Positions 1 through 10,959 of a stretch of DNA of 64,000 nucleotides are shown in pieces (positions within the stretch are counted from its first letter, which is position 1; every line of letters begins with the position of its first letter). Source of the stretch: Montifringilla adamsi (taxonomy: Eukaryota; Chordata; Aves; Passeriformes; Passeridae); contig JAGGNK010012003.1 in NCBI GenBank assembly GCA_017590115.1, positions 2,681,041-2,745,040 on the forward strand, read 5' to 3'. A program made the position numbers and the translations under genes. Under the pieces are notes generated by a model. The model searched no databases. It was not told the DNA's origin and was given only the letters and a program-made list of their open reading frames with translations.

Positions 1-294
1 GACACTTCCTTTTTTCCCCCGTGTGTTTTGTTCCCTGCCAGCTCCGCGGAGCTCCTTGCTCCCGTTTCTTCTGCACAAATTGTTTTTCCCTTGCACATTG
101 TCTGGAGAGCACCGAGGGAGGAGCAGGAGGCTCAAAGCCCCTTTCTCATCTCAGATCACACATTCTGCCTCTCTGCAGGCACACATTGAGAGCTGGCAAC
201 AAAACAGCCAGAGGCGGCTGCTCCCCAGCGTGCCCGAGGATCCTCTGGAGGCTGGAGTGTGCAGGGGCTCTCCTGCCTCGGAGATAAGTCCTGC
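1..294. other. Unannotated unique sequence
   Basis: Moderately GC-rich sequence before the first LTR-like block. Two overlapping open frames of about 90-100 codons run through it, but neither has a recognisable domain or splice signals. I see no gene. Confidence 0.5.
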
Positions 295-1372
295 TGTTGA
301 AAATAGGTTAGAAACTGTTGTAGAATAGTTGATAATGTTGAGCATGTACTGTTAGTTTGGTTATGGTAAAAGGGGTTTAAAGGGGTAGTTATAAGAAATA
401 CAGCACTTGATGTACTGTATTAAACCTCAGTAAAGTGCATCACTACCCAAGGGAAATGAGCCGGCCTGCACAGAACTGTAATGGCCAGTCGAGTGCCTTA
501 ACCTTAACCTTCAAATGAAGGATCCCAACAGAAACCAATCCAAAGGTGTTATGAATAAAAAGTTATCTAGTTTTTTTTAAGGTTGCAGAGTTAAAACAAG
601 TTGAACCAGTTGCCGTCAAGTTAGCTTCATTGTTAAGAGTTCTTCTTCAATTGCCTGTTAATGGTTGGCGATTAGCCACTGTCCCCCTGGTGCTTGCCCG
701 GGAGCGACACTTGGACTCTGCAGTACCAGGAGAATGGGAGTGGCATCAGGGCTAGTATGCAGATGAGAATGCATTGCACCAAATTTTGCAGTTTTCCAGG
801 AAAACCCCTAAAAACAACGAGCCAACATAGAATTAGGGGACCTAGGTGATGTCTAAGGATGGGCGTAGTCCAGTGCCTGCTTGGATCCTTTTTGCTTCTC
901 ACCCTAACCTGAAAGGATGTTGACTAGATAGAGGACCCGAGGTGTTGGACCAAAAAGGCGGAATCTGCTAATCTTTCCTGAGGATGGAATCCCCAGCCCT
1001 GCCTGCAGACCAGCAGACAAAGCTGCATCATCACCCTCCTCCTCTGTGCCACTCCGTGGGCGCAACCCGTCGGTTTCTCCCCACCTGAGCTGATTCTTTT
1101 TAATAAAGGCATTAAAAAGGAGAAAGATCTCCTGCCCCACTTATTCATTTCAAAAGGGGCATCTGACCCAGTGAATCTGTGCTGCTCCACCTGGAACCTC
1201 GGGGACACCATCGGGACATCGCTGCTGAAGCAGCCCCAGCGCCGGCGCTGCAGCATCCCCGGCAGGATTGCTGCTGCCCAGCCCGGGCTCCCTTGCTTTA
1301 GGCCTTTCTTTTATTATAATAAACGCTGAAATCACTTTAGCACCGGGAGCCTGCTCTCGTTTTTAATAGTGT
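295..1372 (+). mobile_element. LTR-like block of an endogenous retrovirus (bounds uncertain)
   Basis: The block opens with TGTTGAAAATAGG and closes with a canonical poly(A) signal (AATAAACG at about 1318) followed by a short T-rich tail. That is the layout of a plus-strand U3-R-U5 LTR. A second AATAAA lies near 1101. No gag, pol or env frame is present, so it would be a solo LTR or fragment. The right edge is unclear. The TTTAGCA at 1336-1342 gives a CA end without a matching target duplication. The 5-bp repeat CCTGC at 290-294 and 1350-1354 matches, but leaves a non-CA end. The LTR call rests on layout and on remembered passerine LTR texture. Confidence 0.5.
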
Positions 1373-1900
1373 GGAGCTGAGGGAGGGGAGTAAACGAGTG
1401 GTGCTGAGCAGGAGAGCTCAGTTCCCGTTCTCTGCTCCCACCTCCCTGCCTGCTGGCAGTGATGAAAGTCTGGGGGCAGAGCACGGAGAATCACAAAAGA
1501 GCAGTGGCAGCAAGATTGCAGTGAAGATCTGGAGATCCTGTGATGCCTTTTCCTTGGTCCTAAAGCTGAGAGCCAGACAAGTTAAGGGATCAAGGGTTTG
1601 TTTACCTTTGTTTAATAAGGATCTTTGTGGTGCACCACTGGAATGTGCCACAAAGCACACACACAACAGATCCCATGCACAATTTATAGACCTTGCAAAT
1701 TAGCGTATATAACAAAGATGCCCTAATGAGAGGCTTGAATGAATAGTATGACATCCTCCTACCCTGAAATATTCCTTCCTGGATAGATTTAATCCTAGTT
1801 TACAGGATGTATTCTAGAGGGGACCTTGGTTTCTCAAGGCAGTGTAAGGTTTTCCAGCCTCCATCTGCGAGGCCTTTAGGACGTTTGGTTTCCTGGCCTA
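1373..1900. other. Possible older LTR-derived sequence
   Basis: No gene seen. The AT-rich part from about 1560 onward has LTR-like composition. It leads into the AT repeat block and then a TATATAAAAG motif at 2394-2403, so 1560-2410 may be one degraded LTR. I found no terminal dinucleotides or target duplication to confirm this. Confidence 0.25.
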
Positions 1901-2352
1901 ACAATACCAGGGCTATGCTAAGATATCAGAATAAGAAATATATATACATTTTATATGTGTATATAATAGAATATATATATGTGTATATAATATTATATAA
2001 CAATATATATGTGTATATAATAGAATATATTCTATTTCAGAATAAGAAATATATATATATACATATACAATATTATATATGTATATATAGACATACATAT
2101 ATAATATTAAGGAATTATATATATTAGGAATATATATATGTATATATAATATATTAAGGAATTACAATACCAGGACTATGCTAAGTTATCAGAATAAGGA
2201 ATATATATATATATATATACACACACATATATATACATACACATATATATATATTAAAAATATAATTAAGGAATATATATATTATAAGGAATTATATATA
2301 CGAATATATATAAGGAATATATATAAGGAATATATATAATATATTAAGGAAT
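1901..2352. repeat. AT-rich microsatellite/minisatellite block with higher-order duplication
   Basis: About 420 bp consist almost entirely of TA/TATG/GGAATATATA runs. A 44-bp stretch starting ACAATACCAGG at 1901 recurs at 2164 with three mismatches. A shorter piece (CAGAATAAGAAATATAT) recurs near 2039. The block therefore grew by duplication of a non-simple unit as well as by TA slippage. Such DNA readily forms cruciforms and is prone to assembly error. The 'reading frames' of Tyr/Ile repeats within it are not genes. Confidence 0.9.
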
Positions 2353-2393
2353 TACAAGTATGCATGCCAAGGGCACTGAGAATACATAAAAGG

Positions 2394-2403
2394 TATATAA
2401 AAG
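2394..2403 (+). promoter_or_regulatory. TATA-box-like motif
   Basis: TATATAAAAG follows the AT block and is not part of a TA run. If 1560-2410 is a degraded LTR, this could be its core promoter. There is no evidence of transcription. Confidence 0.2.
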
Positions 2404-2409
2404 AAAAGG

Positions 2410-3415
2410 CAAAAAATCACCATGGCATCACCTGCAGTGGCTGCAAAACAGGAAAAAGGCTTTGTGCATCCTCATGTGGGTCCTGAACTCTCCTGACGGG
2501 AAAACACAAGATCAGCATCACAACCAAAACCTCCAGAGTGCTCTCAGGGATTGCAAACCCTTGATTTTCATCCTTTGGCCCCGCTCCCACGCAGCACAGG
2601 GCTGGCCCTGGTGGCACCCACGGAGGGTGGAGCGGGGCTGTGCCTGTGCCTGGGGACAGCTGAAGGGCAGCAGCAGCTCGGGCCAGCGCTGGCACAGCAC
2701 AGGCAGGGCTGGCCAAGGCCTGATGAAATCATCCCTAACTCCAGCCAGGTCCTTGTCTGCCAGGACGAGGCAGAAGCTCCTCGCCAGTCAGGGCTGACAG
2801 AAGACATCATTCAGGCCCTTCCCGTGTGGGAGGAATCCAGAAGCACAGACCAGGCTGGCTTTTGTGGATGTGAACTTCTGACCCAGAGGAGGCTTGTCTC
2901 GGGGGAAGCTGGAACTCTCCAAAATGCTCTTTTCCCTGCATTGTGCAGCCCCAGCTCCTCTGCTGCCCTGCTGGGCTCCCTGGAGCTGTCACCCTTCCAT
3001 CAGTGGGTGTTCCAGGCTGCCTGGGAGCCCTGCTGAGCATCCCATAACCCCGAGGCTGTGCTGCTGGAATGCTGGGCCTGGGTGCTCCAGGGAGCTGTGG
3101 GGATGGACTTGGGGACATTTGTGTCCCCCCAGAGAGCTGGCCCTGCCCAGTGTGTTGTCCTGGCCTCGCTCCGGGTGAGGAACCACCACCCTGCCCACTC
3201 CAGGAGGATACAGGGAGTGCCTGTGACCTCCGGGCAGGGGGAGAGGATCTGTCCGTGGCACGCAGCTTCACTCATGCTGCCAGGAGGGCTGGGAGATTGG
3301 CTCCGCTCAGGTGAAGCTGCAGCTGGGCTTTGAGTGACATTTGAGACCCAGGTTTCCAGGCCTGTGCACAGTCCATGACCTCCCAAATAAACACAAAACG
3401 CGTCACAGCCCAGCA
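2410..3415. other. GC-rich unique sequence without a gene
   Basis: About 1 kb of GC-rich sequence with many stop-poor overlapping frames on both strands, the longest 161 codons. There is no start/splice context, no domain and no consistent frame. I read it as ordinary avian intergenic or intronic DNA. Confidence 0.5.
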
Positions 3416-3420
3416 CAAGC

Positions 3421-4234
3421 TGTTGCCTTGGTTTGAACAGACAGGTGTCTGCCCTGAAATGGAAAATACAACCCCCTTCTTTCCAAATTATTATAATTTT
3501 GAAATTAAGGGCCTCTCAGGCAAAGATATGGGAGTAGGAATAACAGTTCTTTATTAGGAAAATTAAAAATACAAATGCAATAGTACAAACAACAATAATG
3601 AACAGAAGATAATTAATAATTAATGACCCATGAACAGCAGATATCTCCTGGAGGAAGGATTGGTTGTGGAAAAGATAAAGAAAAACTGCCCAATGACCAG
3701 GAGAGAACTGCCCCAGCTCTGACAGATGGGGATAGAATGAACACCCCATTTCCAACCAGACACAGCTGTGCACCAGCAAATCCCCACCACCACCTCCAGA
3801 AAGCTGGAAAAGCCAGGAGGGTGTCAGAATGTACTCCTCAGCTGGGATTGCTCCATGATCACAGCTCAGGCACATGGGTGAGGGGGACTCTGCCTGCTCT
3901 GGGGCTGCAGGAGGGATGTGGAAGCCACCAGGGGTTTCTGAGGGAAGAGGAGCTGTGCACGGCACAGTGCCTGGTGCTCTCCTGGTGGCATGTGGCCTGT
4001 TCTGAGCTGACAGGACTCCTCACACAGGACAGTTTGCACCTTTGCTGTCCCCAAAGCTCTGGGAAAGTTCTCTTTGCTGTGCTGGCACAAGGGGAAGAGC
4101 CTCCCTTGAAGAGGGAATAGCCCCCAGGAGCCAGCAGGCAGCACAGGGCACCGCCTCTCTCTGAGACTGAAAACAGGAGAGGAAAAGGTGGGAGCTTCTA
4201 CAGACATCCCAGGAGCCAAATATCTGAGATACCA
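3421..4234 (-). mobile_element. Solo LTR (endogenous retrovirus), minus orientation
   Basis: An 814-bp element starts TGTTGCC and ends ATACCA, so both strands read TG...CA. The flanks carry the 5-bp direct repeat CAAGC (3416-3420 and 4235-4239), as expected for a target-site duplication. On the minus strand AATAAAG lies about 130 bp before the LTR end, giving the polarity: R-U5 to the left, U3 to the right. A 5-bp duplication is typical of ERVL-type insertions, though not diagnostic. No internal retroviral genes remain, so this is a recombination-derived solo LTR. Confidence 0.75.
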
Positions 4235-4239
4235 CAAGC

Positions 4240-4439
4240 AGCTGTGCAGGAAAGGCAGAAAAAACCTCTTGTGTAAACTTGGTGGAGACAAAATTCCCCC
4301 TTGGGGCTCCTTGGCTGGGAGCATCTCTTGGCTCCCACCCCAGGCTGCCCCAGCAGCAGAGCCTGCCCTGCTCCCTGTTGTGCCATGGTGGCCTCAGCCT
4401 CCCCTGGTGAGGCAGCCCCACCCCCAGTCTGCCACTTCA
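4240..4439. other. Short unique stretch
   Basis: GC-moderate sequence between the solo LTR and the CpG-bearing block. Nothing recognisable. Confidence 0.4.
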
Positions 4440-4600
4440 TCTGCCACGGCGAGTGCTTTTAATGAACGAATTAATTTTGTTCTCAACTGGGTGCGACGCG
4501 CATTCAGAAGGCAGAAAATAAACGTTTCCCTTTCCTAATTTCTCGCGTCCCTTTTGATTTGTCGTACACACGGACAGGCTCTCTCCGTAATTCCCCCACC
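4440..4600. promoter_or_regulatory. Candidate conserved non-coding block
   Basis: An island with homeodomain-type AT motifs (TTTTAATGAACGAATTAATT) next to several CpGs (GCGACGCG, CTCGCG, GTCGTAC). The mix differs from the CpG-poor sequence on both sides, and this texture is common in vertebrate developmental enhancers. No alignment was available, so conservation is an inference. Confidence 0.25.
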
Positions 4601-7600
4601 AGCTGGGCCCTGGATATTCCAGCAGAATATGCAGAATATTTATTCCCTGAGATAAACAAGTCCCCAGCAGCAGCTCAGATTGTGCTCCGTGTTTGCTTCC
4701 AGCAGCACCCGCCGCCGCTGGCACCGCGTGGTGCCACACGCTGCTCAGGAGCCCAGAACAGATATTGCATCTCTCTCATGGGTCATCACGACCCCAGACA
4801 GCCCCCTCCCTTCCTCTGCCAGCAGAACCTTTGCTAAATTGCCATCTGAAATGGATTCCTGCCTGTTTTCCCCCATGCCAGTTTTCCCAATCAAGCGTCT
4901 GCGTCCTCCTCTCCCCACGGAGCCGTGCGCTGCGGTGGACACAGGGGGAGTGATCCTGTGCCCACTCAGCTTCTGTTTTGCTGAGCTTAATAAGCCAAGA
5001 GGCTGCACTGCAAAACAAGCTCCTTGCTCCGCTGGCCAGCCTTTTGGTTTTTTTTTTTTCCTTCTGCTCTTCTAGTTTTGGGACGGATGCCACAAAAATA
5101 GTGATGGTGTTGTGAAAACCTTGAAGGGACGGCTCTGAAGTGACCACAGCAGCACCAAAGCTCTTCTCCAGAAGTGAAGAGGAGCTGTAACAATACCCAA
5201 AATTTGGATAGAATTGGAGAGGGAGGTGTTTTCCTCAGGTTTGGGGGTCGCTAGGAACAAATCCGAGATCTCAGCCATGTCACCACTGTTTCAAAACTAA
5301 TTTGCAGCTGCAGGTATTTTCTTCAGAAAGTAGAGCAGCAGCAAAGTGGTTAAGTGTGAGGATTCATTTCCTCACACTGTATACAATTCTTGGAGGACTG
5401 AGCAGACTTCCAGCTCCAGAATTAGAATTTTCAATCCCTCTCATAATGAGAGGCCACAGGCAGCCAGGAACAATCTCTCACCAAACTGTCCCAAGCACAA
5501 AGCTGCTCTGGGAAGCAAGAAGCTCTTTAAGAAGGACTAATTGTTAAGATTTGCAAAATCCATTTTTTCCCATCATCCCTGAAAACCCATTTTAGAATTG
5601 GTAAATTTGTTCTAGGATTAGATTAATAGGTTTCATGATGTATAAACCTTTTCTTCTCTCTCGCCCTCCCCTTGACTTTTAAAAAGCAGTCACAGACTTT
5701 GGCTCAGCCCAGATTTTAGCAGCATTTTTTTCAGCCACTGCTGTTGAGATATCCTGACAGGGTCTAGAATCCTGACAGGTGGATTAGAAGGAAGAATTTC
5801 CCAGCTGGAATGCCATGACATCCTAGTGCCCAACCCTCCTTCCAAACAGGATGCTTGAGGGTGGGATGTGTTAGCACTTGGGAAGCATCCTTGGAACCAA
5901 AAGCAAACAAAACCCAGCAAAATAATTTAAGGCCTTGCTTAGAATCATCTGAAAACACCACAACAGCACCACCTGCCCAGAGCAGCTGTGTTCAAATGTG
6001 GAAAACACACCAGCAAAGCAGAAAATTGTGCTGTTATCCAGAATATCTCACAAACTCCAACAGTTTGCTGGGGACAGTTTGCCCAGGGACTTTCCCTGTC
6101 AGTGATGGTGAGTTTATATTCACTGACCCTGGAGGGATTTGTTCTCTGTGCCCTCCTTTCCTCTCACACACAGCCCAGGCTGCCCAAGCATCCCTCAGAC
6201 ATCCCAGTGGGATCAAACAAGCCACTGACACATGAGAGCCACAGCAAATCCCAGCTCCCCATGGGACCTGTACAGAGCAGTCTTGTGGAAGCAAATAATT
6301 TATCACACTCAACAAAAGGTCCCACTGAGCAGCCCCAAAGCCACTGTCACAGCTCCACTTTGCTCCGTGGCCACATCATTCCCAGCTTGGGCTGATGGAT
6401 TCTTAATTAGCATCTTAATGTGAGGAGCATATGCAATGAAGCATGAAAAGAAAATCCCCATCATTTAAATTCATTAACAGTCATCGAAAGTCTTCAGTGC
6501 AGAGGTGGAATTAGCTCTGAACTCCTTGGGAGAGCCCAGCTGTGCTCACTAAACTGTGCTGGATGTTTTTTTTATTGAGCTCCAGGAGGGTTTGGCCCCC
6601 TGGATTTGCCCCCCTGGATTATCAGGGATTGCAATTCCCCCAGTCCCCTATGGATTGTTAGGGATGGGATCTGCTGGGTGGCTGTGCAGGGGCACAAAGA
6701 GCTGGAACCACAGCCAGCACCCCAAACGTGGGTGCAGAGCCCCAGGGACAGGTTGGTGATGGAAGTGCCAGCGCTCCCCTGCTGCTGTTTGGGGGTGTTC
6801 AGCCCACGGATTTCTGTGCCTCCTCCTGATCCCTGCTCCAGGGAATTCCTGCAGCTCCCTGGGCTCTGTCCCCTGGCTGTGAGAAGGCACATCCCCTGTC
6901 CTGGCAGAGCTCTGCCTTTGGGAGAGGCTGTGGCTGCCCAGATGTGCCCGTGCCCAGGGGTTTTGGGGGCACAGAGCCCCCTTCACAGCCTGTGCTCAGC
7001 ACACAGAACAAGAATGTGCCTCAGAGATCCCCCAGGGCTGCTGGGGGTGAGGAGCTGTGAGAACCCAACCCCTGTAAATAAATGCAAGGTGAATTTTAAT
7101 AAAGCAGGACTTGCTGGAATTAAAAAACCCTCATTTTCTAACCCTATTATCCCAGCCTTCCCTCCCTTGCCCATTTGCCATCACTCCATGGTGCTGCAGG
7201 CACTGAAGTCACCAGGCTCCCTCAGAGTGTCCCCAAGAGCCAGCCCCTGGACTGGGGGCTTGGGAAATGCTGGGCTGGGCTCAGAATTCCCACAGAATTC
7301 ACCTCCTGCCACGGGTGAAGAGCTGGGCATATGGGAGGAGGGGAGGAGCAGCTTGTGCCAGCAAGGCTTGTCCTCCTGAGCGTCCCCTGCCTTCCCCTGG
7401 GCTTTGTCTGTCCTCAGTGTTTTGCTGAAGACAAATTACCAAAGCCAAAGAGGCGAAGAAATCAGAATAAGCTGCTCCAGAGCAATTATAGTGAAGGCCT
7501 CATTTACAGAGAAAACCTGATTTAATGCAAAACAGGCTTAGAGGCTGCTGCAAGCGAGTCTGGTTTAGGGTGTTTGTAGCTTCTTGAATTTCTTACACTC

Positions 7601-8142
7601 AATTAGGGATTGGTTTTATAAGCCAACCCCAAATTTACCATTAAAAAAGAATAAGACACCCTCACAGAAGTTTGAGCAAGTGCAAATAAACAGGATCCAG
7701 CTCCTATTTGCATTCAGTGCTGCTTTCCAGGCTCCTGAGGTGGAACTATCTCTGGAAGGGGACAGCAACCAACCTGATAAATGCAAAAATCCTCTGGAAA
7801 TGCCACAGGTGTAATATCCTTGGAGGTCTGTCTCCATCTGTGGGTCACAGTCTGTGCTGGGTTTGGATGGCAGGGTTTGACAGAGGGGGGATACAGGAGT
7901 GGCTGCCAGAAGCTTCCAGCTCATCCTTATCTCCATCCACAAGCTTTTCCTGATATTTTCTCTGCTCTCCAGCTGAGGAGGGCAGGGATAGAGCAGCTTT
8001 GGGCCCAGCCAGGGTCAGCCCACCTCCCAATCCCATCATCTTCCCAGAGCCAGAGCTGCAGGGGGAGTGACTGCAGTGTTTGAAGAATGCAGCTATCTGG
8101 GATTCTTTCAGACATCTTTAATAAATGATAGAAAAGGAGCTT
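4601..8142. other. Long unique stretch without a recognisable gene
   Basis: Mixed GC-rich and AT-rich unique DNA. The longest frame (6606-7379, 257 codons) encodes a Pro/Cys/Leu-rich peptide of the kind produced by GC-rich non-coding DNA, with no domain. Small local duplications occur, for example the TGGATT-containing motif near 6600-6625. No RNA gene or mobile element recognised. Confidence 0.5.
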
Positions 8143-8158
8143 CCCCCCCCCCCCCCCC
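8143..8158 (+). repeat. Poly-C tract (C16)
   Basis: A run of 16 C between CTT and ATGCC. It is a slippage-prone homopolymer, and its length in any assembly is uncertain. Confidence 0.95.
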
Positions 8159-8485
8159 ATGCCAGGAGATTTTCACATCGAGTTTCAAAGAGATCTTTTA
8201 TTCCCAGAATGGGGAAATAAAACCATTTCCATTCAAAACACTGCTCGAAGATTACATTTGCCTCAACCTAATTTTTAAAATACTTTCAAAAGAGAGGAAA
8301 ATGAGTGTAAAGCAAACAGGAATCTGGTTTATTTTGGATTATATTGACTCCTCCATTTCATCTCAAAGGCTTTGAGAAGGTGGAGAGGGCTCACACACAC
8401 AAATTCCTTCACAGCAAGAAAAACGCTGGAAAACTCTATTTTGGGCAGCTCCGTGAAAGAAATCTCATTCTGGGGTGGCTTTGTA

Positions 8486-8538
8486 TTTTTTTTTTTTTTT
8501 TAGGCGGGTTTTTTTTTTTTTTTTTTTTTTTAGGCAGG
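8486..8538 (+). repeat. Duplicated T-tract unit
   Basis: T16 followed by AGGCGGG, then T23 followed by AGGCAGG. The short GC motif after each tract shows this is a two-copy tandem duplication of (T)n-AGGCRGG and not one interrupted homopolymer. Confidence 0.9.
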
Positions 8539-8790
8539 AAAATGAAAAAGCAATTATTCATGCAGTTCTCATTAACCATGCATTTACAAGTTGTTTGGAG
8601 GTGATTAGTCAGTCTGAGGCGCTGGCCCCGACGGCAGCAGCGTGTGTTTATTAACGCGGCGGGGAAGGGGCTGGAGGTGCTGCGGAGCATCAGCCAAAGC
8701 CTCTCGCTATTGATTAGCGATTTAGGCAGCCCGCATTCATTACAGCCGCTCTTCCCGCCGTGCTAATGAGCACTTTAAAACCGGGCCTGG
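8539..8790. promoter_or_regulatory. CpG cluster with homeodomain-type motifs; candidate regulatory element
   Basis: Between about 8610 and 8770 the sequence carries an unusual density of CpGs (GAGGCGC, CCCGACGGC, AACGCGGCGGGG, CCGCCG) together with TGATTAG, TTAATGA-like and GCTAATGAG motifs. It contains a perfect inverted repeat, TCGCTA-TTGAT-TAGCGA (8704-8720). CpG retention in CpG-poor surroundings suggests constraint or hypomethylation. This could be a small CpG island, an enhancer or an alternative promoter. No coding frame fits. Confidence 0.35.
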
Positions 8791-8874
8791 AATCTAAAGC
8801 TGGGGTTTGAACGGCAGGCTCAGGACCAGCCCGATGGGTTTTGGCTGGACCATCCAGGGCTGGAGGTCAGGGAA

Positions 8875-9207
8875 TTTGTCTGGAGGTCTCCTTGGAGAAA
8901 GCTGGGGGTGGTTTTCATCCCAGACCTTGTCTGGAGGTCTTCTTGGAGAAAGCTTGGGGTGGTTTTCATCCCAGACACCTTGAGGTATCCTTGGAGAAAG
9001 GACACCCAATTCTGGGGGGTGGTTTTCATCCCAGACCTTGTCTTGAGGTCTCCTTGGAGAAAGCTTGGGCTGTTTTTCATCCCAGACCTTGTCTGGAGGT
9101 CTTGGAGAAATCTGGGGGTGGTTTTCATCCCAGACCTTGTCTGGAGGTCTCCTTGCAGAAGAGAGAGAGGACACCCACTCCCGGTGAGTGGTTTTCATCC
9201 CAGACCA
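8875..9207 (+). repeat. Minisatellite, about 51-bp unit, six copies
   Basis: The core TTTTCATCCCAGACC recurs at 8912, 8963, 9023, 9074, 9122 and 9192, giving spacings of 51, 60, 51, 48 and 70 bp. The 60- and 70-bp spacings contain a GGACACCCA-type insertion. Most unit lengths are multiples of three, so long frames stay open on both strands (for example 8794-9198, minus, with about 17-residue repeats). That is a by-product of the period and no gene is supported. Confidence 0.9.
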
Positions 9208-9769
9208 TCTCCAATTGCTTTCCCAGGGCTGGAGCCATCAGCTTTTTGGCATCGAGGTGATTTTGAGAAAATCACCTGGCAGCCTGATTGCGTGGCCTGA
9301 CCTGGGTGTGAGTGTGGGAAAGGTCCAAATTCAGGTGCTGCTCCAAAAAACGGGAGGATTTACTCCGGTAAATAATTCAGCCCAGTGATTGTGCTCTTCT
9401 CCCTCCGACTCTCCTGCCCTCCTTCTTTCCCTTTCCTAATAAAATGACAACAACTGAATTCTGCAGTAGGGATTTTTTTTTTTCAGCCTAGACCTCCTCC
9501 CAGGATAATCTATTACCTTCACAAATTACTGCAGACAGTTCTTTATTGTTTAAAACCTTTTATCCAAATAAATGCATAAACCTTTTGGAAGGGAAAGGGG
9601 AGGGGGGGAGATGAAGGGAACAGGCATTTGAAATGAAACTCTCCTTCCCTCATTGACTATTGTATGCTAAAAAAAAAAAAAGGAAAATAAGACTGAAAAA
9701 AAAGAAAAATGACTGAAAGAAGAGGAAAGGAATGAACCCAGGGGAACAGAAATTGGTGATCTGCAATGG
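9208..9769. other. Unique sequence with A/T-rich patches
   Basis: Contains an A12 run near 9670 and purine-rich stretches. No gene or element recognised. Confidence 0.5.
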
Positions 9770-9905
9770 ATTTCATTAAAGTCTTCCCCCTTTAAATATT
9801 ACAAGTGTTTGTTCTCGGCAGCCTGATAAATATCTGGCTGTGTTGAGATTGAAAATTGATAAGCCATGCAACATCAATCTCTTTCAGACCCGCAGCCTCC
9901 CTGCT
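9770..9905. promoter_or_regulatory. Candidate conserved non-coding block
   Basis: A compact AT-rich block with TTTAAATATTACAAG, CCTGATAAATATCTGG (GATA/forkhead-like) and GAAAATTGATAAGCC motifs. It is not repetitive and stands out from flanking sequence. Candidate enhancer by texture only. Confidence 0.25.
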
Positions 9906-10959
9906 AACTCATCACTTTGGGATGTTCCCGCTTCAATTAGCTGGTGGGGTAATGCCACCTTGGGCAGCCTGGAAGTATTTCAGGGTTCTGCTCCATTAGA
10001 CCCCTTTGGGAAGACATTTCCCACACACCCAAACACAAACGGGAATGGAGAGGCCAAATGAAGGAGCTGCTCCTCTCCCTTCCTGGCTCCCTCCAAGATC
10101 CTCCTTTCAGCATCTCCTCACTGCTGGGAGGAAGGATGAGGCTGGGAGACAGCAGGGATGCTCTGGGAGGGGTTTGGGAAGGGCCAGGAAATGCATCTCG
10201 GTCTGGTTTGTGGCCACACAAACAGGATTGTGCCGTGGTTTTTGCTACACCCACAAACTTTCTGGCTGTGAGGGCACAGTGAGGAGCTGCCATCCCCCCT
10301 GGCTGCCCAGCTCAGAGGAGCATTTATGCCTTGAGCAAGACTCAAACATGAGCTTCAAGGTTCTTCTCTCCCACCAGGGAGCCCAATGCCCCACTGTCCC
10401 CCCAGCCCCCACCATCCCCAGCCCAAGCTGAGGGTTTGTGAGTGCAGGGAGATGTCTCAGCTCAGCACAGACCCAACTGCTCCTTTTTGGGGAAGCTCTT
10501 TGAAGCCATCCAGCAGGAACTGGACTTCCTGTGCCCCCTTGGAGACTGTCCTGGAGACAACCATTGAACAGGAACCTGAGGGCTGTTCACAAACCACTGC
10601 TGAGTCCTTCATTGGACTGCTGGAGCCTCTGGCATCACCTCTGAGCACCAGCTCTGCCCAGTTTGGCCATCCCAGCTTTCACTGGGGCAACTCAGGGCAC
10701 CCAACTTCTCCTCTGCTTCTTCCTCCTCCTCCTCTTCTCACATACCCATGACCTGTCCCAGAGCATGGGTCAGCTCTTCCCCTGCCACAGCCGGGTGGGA
10801 ACGAGGCCATCCCGGATTCACCCAGACTTCGGGAAGCTCTGGAGAGGCAGGAAATGACTCGGAGCCGAGCACAATGAAGATGTTGCCCGGGAGAGCAACT
10901 CCTCTTGTCTGCCCTGGCGACTCTTTATCAGGAAAGCCTCGTTCACTCTAACAAAGCTC
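9906..10959. other. Unique GC-moderate stretch without a gene
   Basis: Stop-poor overlapping frames of up to 141 codons without domains. Nothing recognised. Confidence 0.5.

Noticed and set aside
495..512. Telomere-like CCTTAACCTTAACC
   Set aside because: Two and a half copies of CCTTAA, not the vertebrate CCCTAA repeat, inside an LTR-like block.
290..1354. CCTGC direct repeat as target duplication of the first LTR-like block
   Set aside because: It would leave the LTR without a CA end. A 5-bp match over this distance can occur by chance.
6606..7379. 257-codon plus-strand open frame
   Set aside because: Pro/Cys/Leu-rich composition typical of GC-rich non-coding DNA; no recognisable domain, and overlapping frames are equally open on the other strand.
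8875..9207. CRISPR-like array of repeats and spacers
   Set aside because: Repeats are adjacent and imperfect with no unique spacers of constant length, and the context is vertebrate. It is a minisatellite.
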